The notes beneath the pieces were generated by a model. The model did no database searches, had not been told where the DNA came from, and saw nothing but the letters and a program-made list of their open reading frames with translations. DNA of 64,000 bases from Paenibacillus abyssi (GTDB taxonomy: Bacteria; Bacillota; Bacilli; Paenibacillales; Paenibacillaceae): assembly GCF_014640295.1 (NCBI RefSeq), contig NZ_BMGR01000019.1:44755-108754 (forward strand), given 5' to 3'. The position numbers and the translations under genes are program-made. This document shows positions 63,477 to 64,000 of this stretch, piece by piece; the stretch's first letter is position 1, and the number at the start of each line of letters is the position of its first letter.

Positions 63477-63911
63477 ATGGCTTATCAAAAGCTGCTTGTC
63501 GCATACGATGGCTCAGAACAGTCAGTTCGGGCATTGAAAACCGGGATGACAATGGCGCTTGGCTGGAATGCCTCATTAGAAGTGCTGCATGTTTACGATA
63601 TACCGGTTATGATCGTGGGAGAAGCGATGATCCCGCCGCCTGTTGAAAATTCAGTGGCCATGGTTGAAGAAGCCGAGCATTGGGCAGCCGAGGCCAGGTC
63701 GATCATAGCAGCTGAACCTGGAATCCAAGCGGAAGTGACCGTATTGCAAGGTGATCCAGGCAAGCAAATCCTCGAGACGGCAGCCGAAAAAGAAATCGAT
63801 CTTATTATTATCGGATCCCGCGGACTAAGCGGCCTCAAGGAACTCTTCGTTGGCAGCGTAAGCCATTATGTGATTCAGAACTCGAAGGTCCCCCTTCACG
63901 TGGTTAAATAA
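63477..63911 (+). CDS. Universal stress protein (UspA family)
   Basis: This 144-residue UspA-fold protein has the ATP-binding motif G-x2-G-x9-G-S (GSRGLSGLKELFVGSVSHYV) and N-terminal LVAYDGSEQS, as in ATP-binding Usp proteins. The ATG at 63477 lies eight bases after AGGGGG; an ATG two codons up is too close. Its role in stress survival is family knowledge only. Confidence 0.9.
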   Translation: MAYQKLLVAYDGSEQSVRALKTGMTMALGWNASLEVLHVYDIPVMIVGEAMIPPPVENSVAMVEEAEHWAAEARSIIAAEPGIQAEVTVLQGDPGKQILETAAEKEIDLIIIGSRGLSGLKELFVGSVSHYVIQNSKVPLHVVK

Positions 63912-63939
63912 TAACAAAGCAACCCCCGCCAGTTGGCTC

Positions 63940-64000
63940 GAGGCCACTGAAAAAGTCCTTTAAACAAAGAAGGTACCGTCCCTCAAATACATTGAGAGAG
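63940..64000. mobile_element. Possible end of an insertion sequence (cut by window edge)
   Basis: GGCCACTGAAAAAGTCC and the following bases recall terminal sequences of IS1182-type elements. No transposase codon is visible before the window ends, so this is weak. Confidence 0.2.

Overview
The window looks like chromosome of a spore-forming Gram-positive bacterium of the Paenibacillaceae (Paenibacillus or a close relative). This rests on near-consensus AGGAGG ribosome binding sites, sigma-A type TTGACA/TATAAT promoters, a T-box leader, a B. subtilis yrk-like sulfur cluster, CsoR/copZ, khtTU and a Dps/TrxB/Spo-kinase gene complement. The taxonomic call is inference; no rRNA gene is present.

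Layout. 1-4500: persulfide-response cluster (CstR-type repressor, DsrE, two TusA-domain proteins, rhodaneses, a rhodanese-metallo-beta-lactamase protein, TauE exporter) with three matching 16-bp ATAC-N8-GTAT operators. 4600-8000: metE with a LysR-type regulator. 8130-9760: a cyclic-di-GMP-I riboswitch with terminator, leading a secreted stalk-domain protein. 10200-15750: an alpha/beta hydrolase, a KDPG aldolase, a GFPGGPG-repeat protein broken by a frameshift, a lactonase-like MBL protein, a PilZ protein, an araB remnant abutting a 41-bp tandem repeat, and copZ and csoR. 15800-23000: galU, yjbQ, a guanylate-kinase-like protein, trxB, dps, an FAH-family enzyme and an ABC-F protein. 22876-24250: a three-gene operon of unknown function whose promoter is covered by a perfect 7-1-7 Fur box. 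24300-27000: an ABC-2 exporter. 27000-32100: a khtT paralogue, a small membrane protein, secDF, khtT and khtU in one co-directional run. 32100-43600: lacZ, a Ktr-type potassium transporter, sugar-related oxidoreductases, an HxlR regulator, PBP2, a second KDPG aldolase and a TVP38-type membrane protein.

43700-53720: a nearly complete type IV pilus locus (pilB, pilT, pilC, pilin, pilD, pilM, pilN, pilO, two divergent pseudopilins and an unusual prepilin-like protein with a bactofilin-like beta-helix). 54050-64000: T-box-controlled ilvA, an MFS transporter, a second TVP38 protein, small hypothetical genes, an aromatic-acid-exporter-like protein, a sensor kinase, mscL with an added zinc ribbon, a Nudix hydrolase, a universal stress protein, a tRNA 3-prime-end remnant and possibly the edge of an insertion sequence.

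A recurring theme is second-messenger control. Cyclic di-GMP is implicated by the riboswitch, the PilZ protein and two canonical MshEN motifs in PilB. Cyclic di-AMP and potassium homeostasis are implicated by the khtT/khtU and Ktr genes. Sulfur, copper and iron stress each show a recognisable repressor box placed over a promoter.
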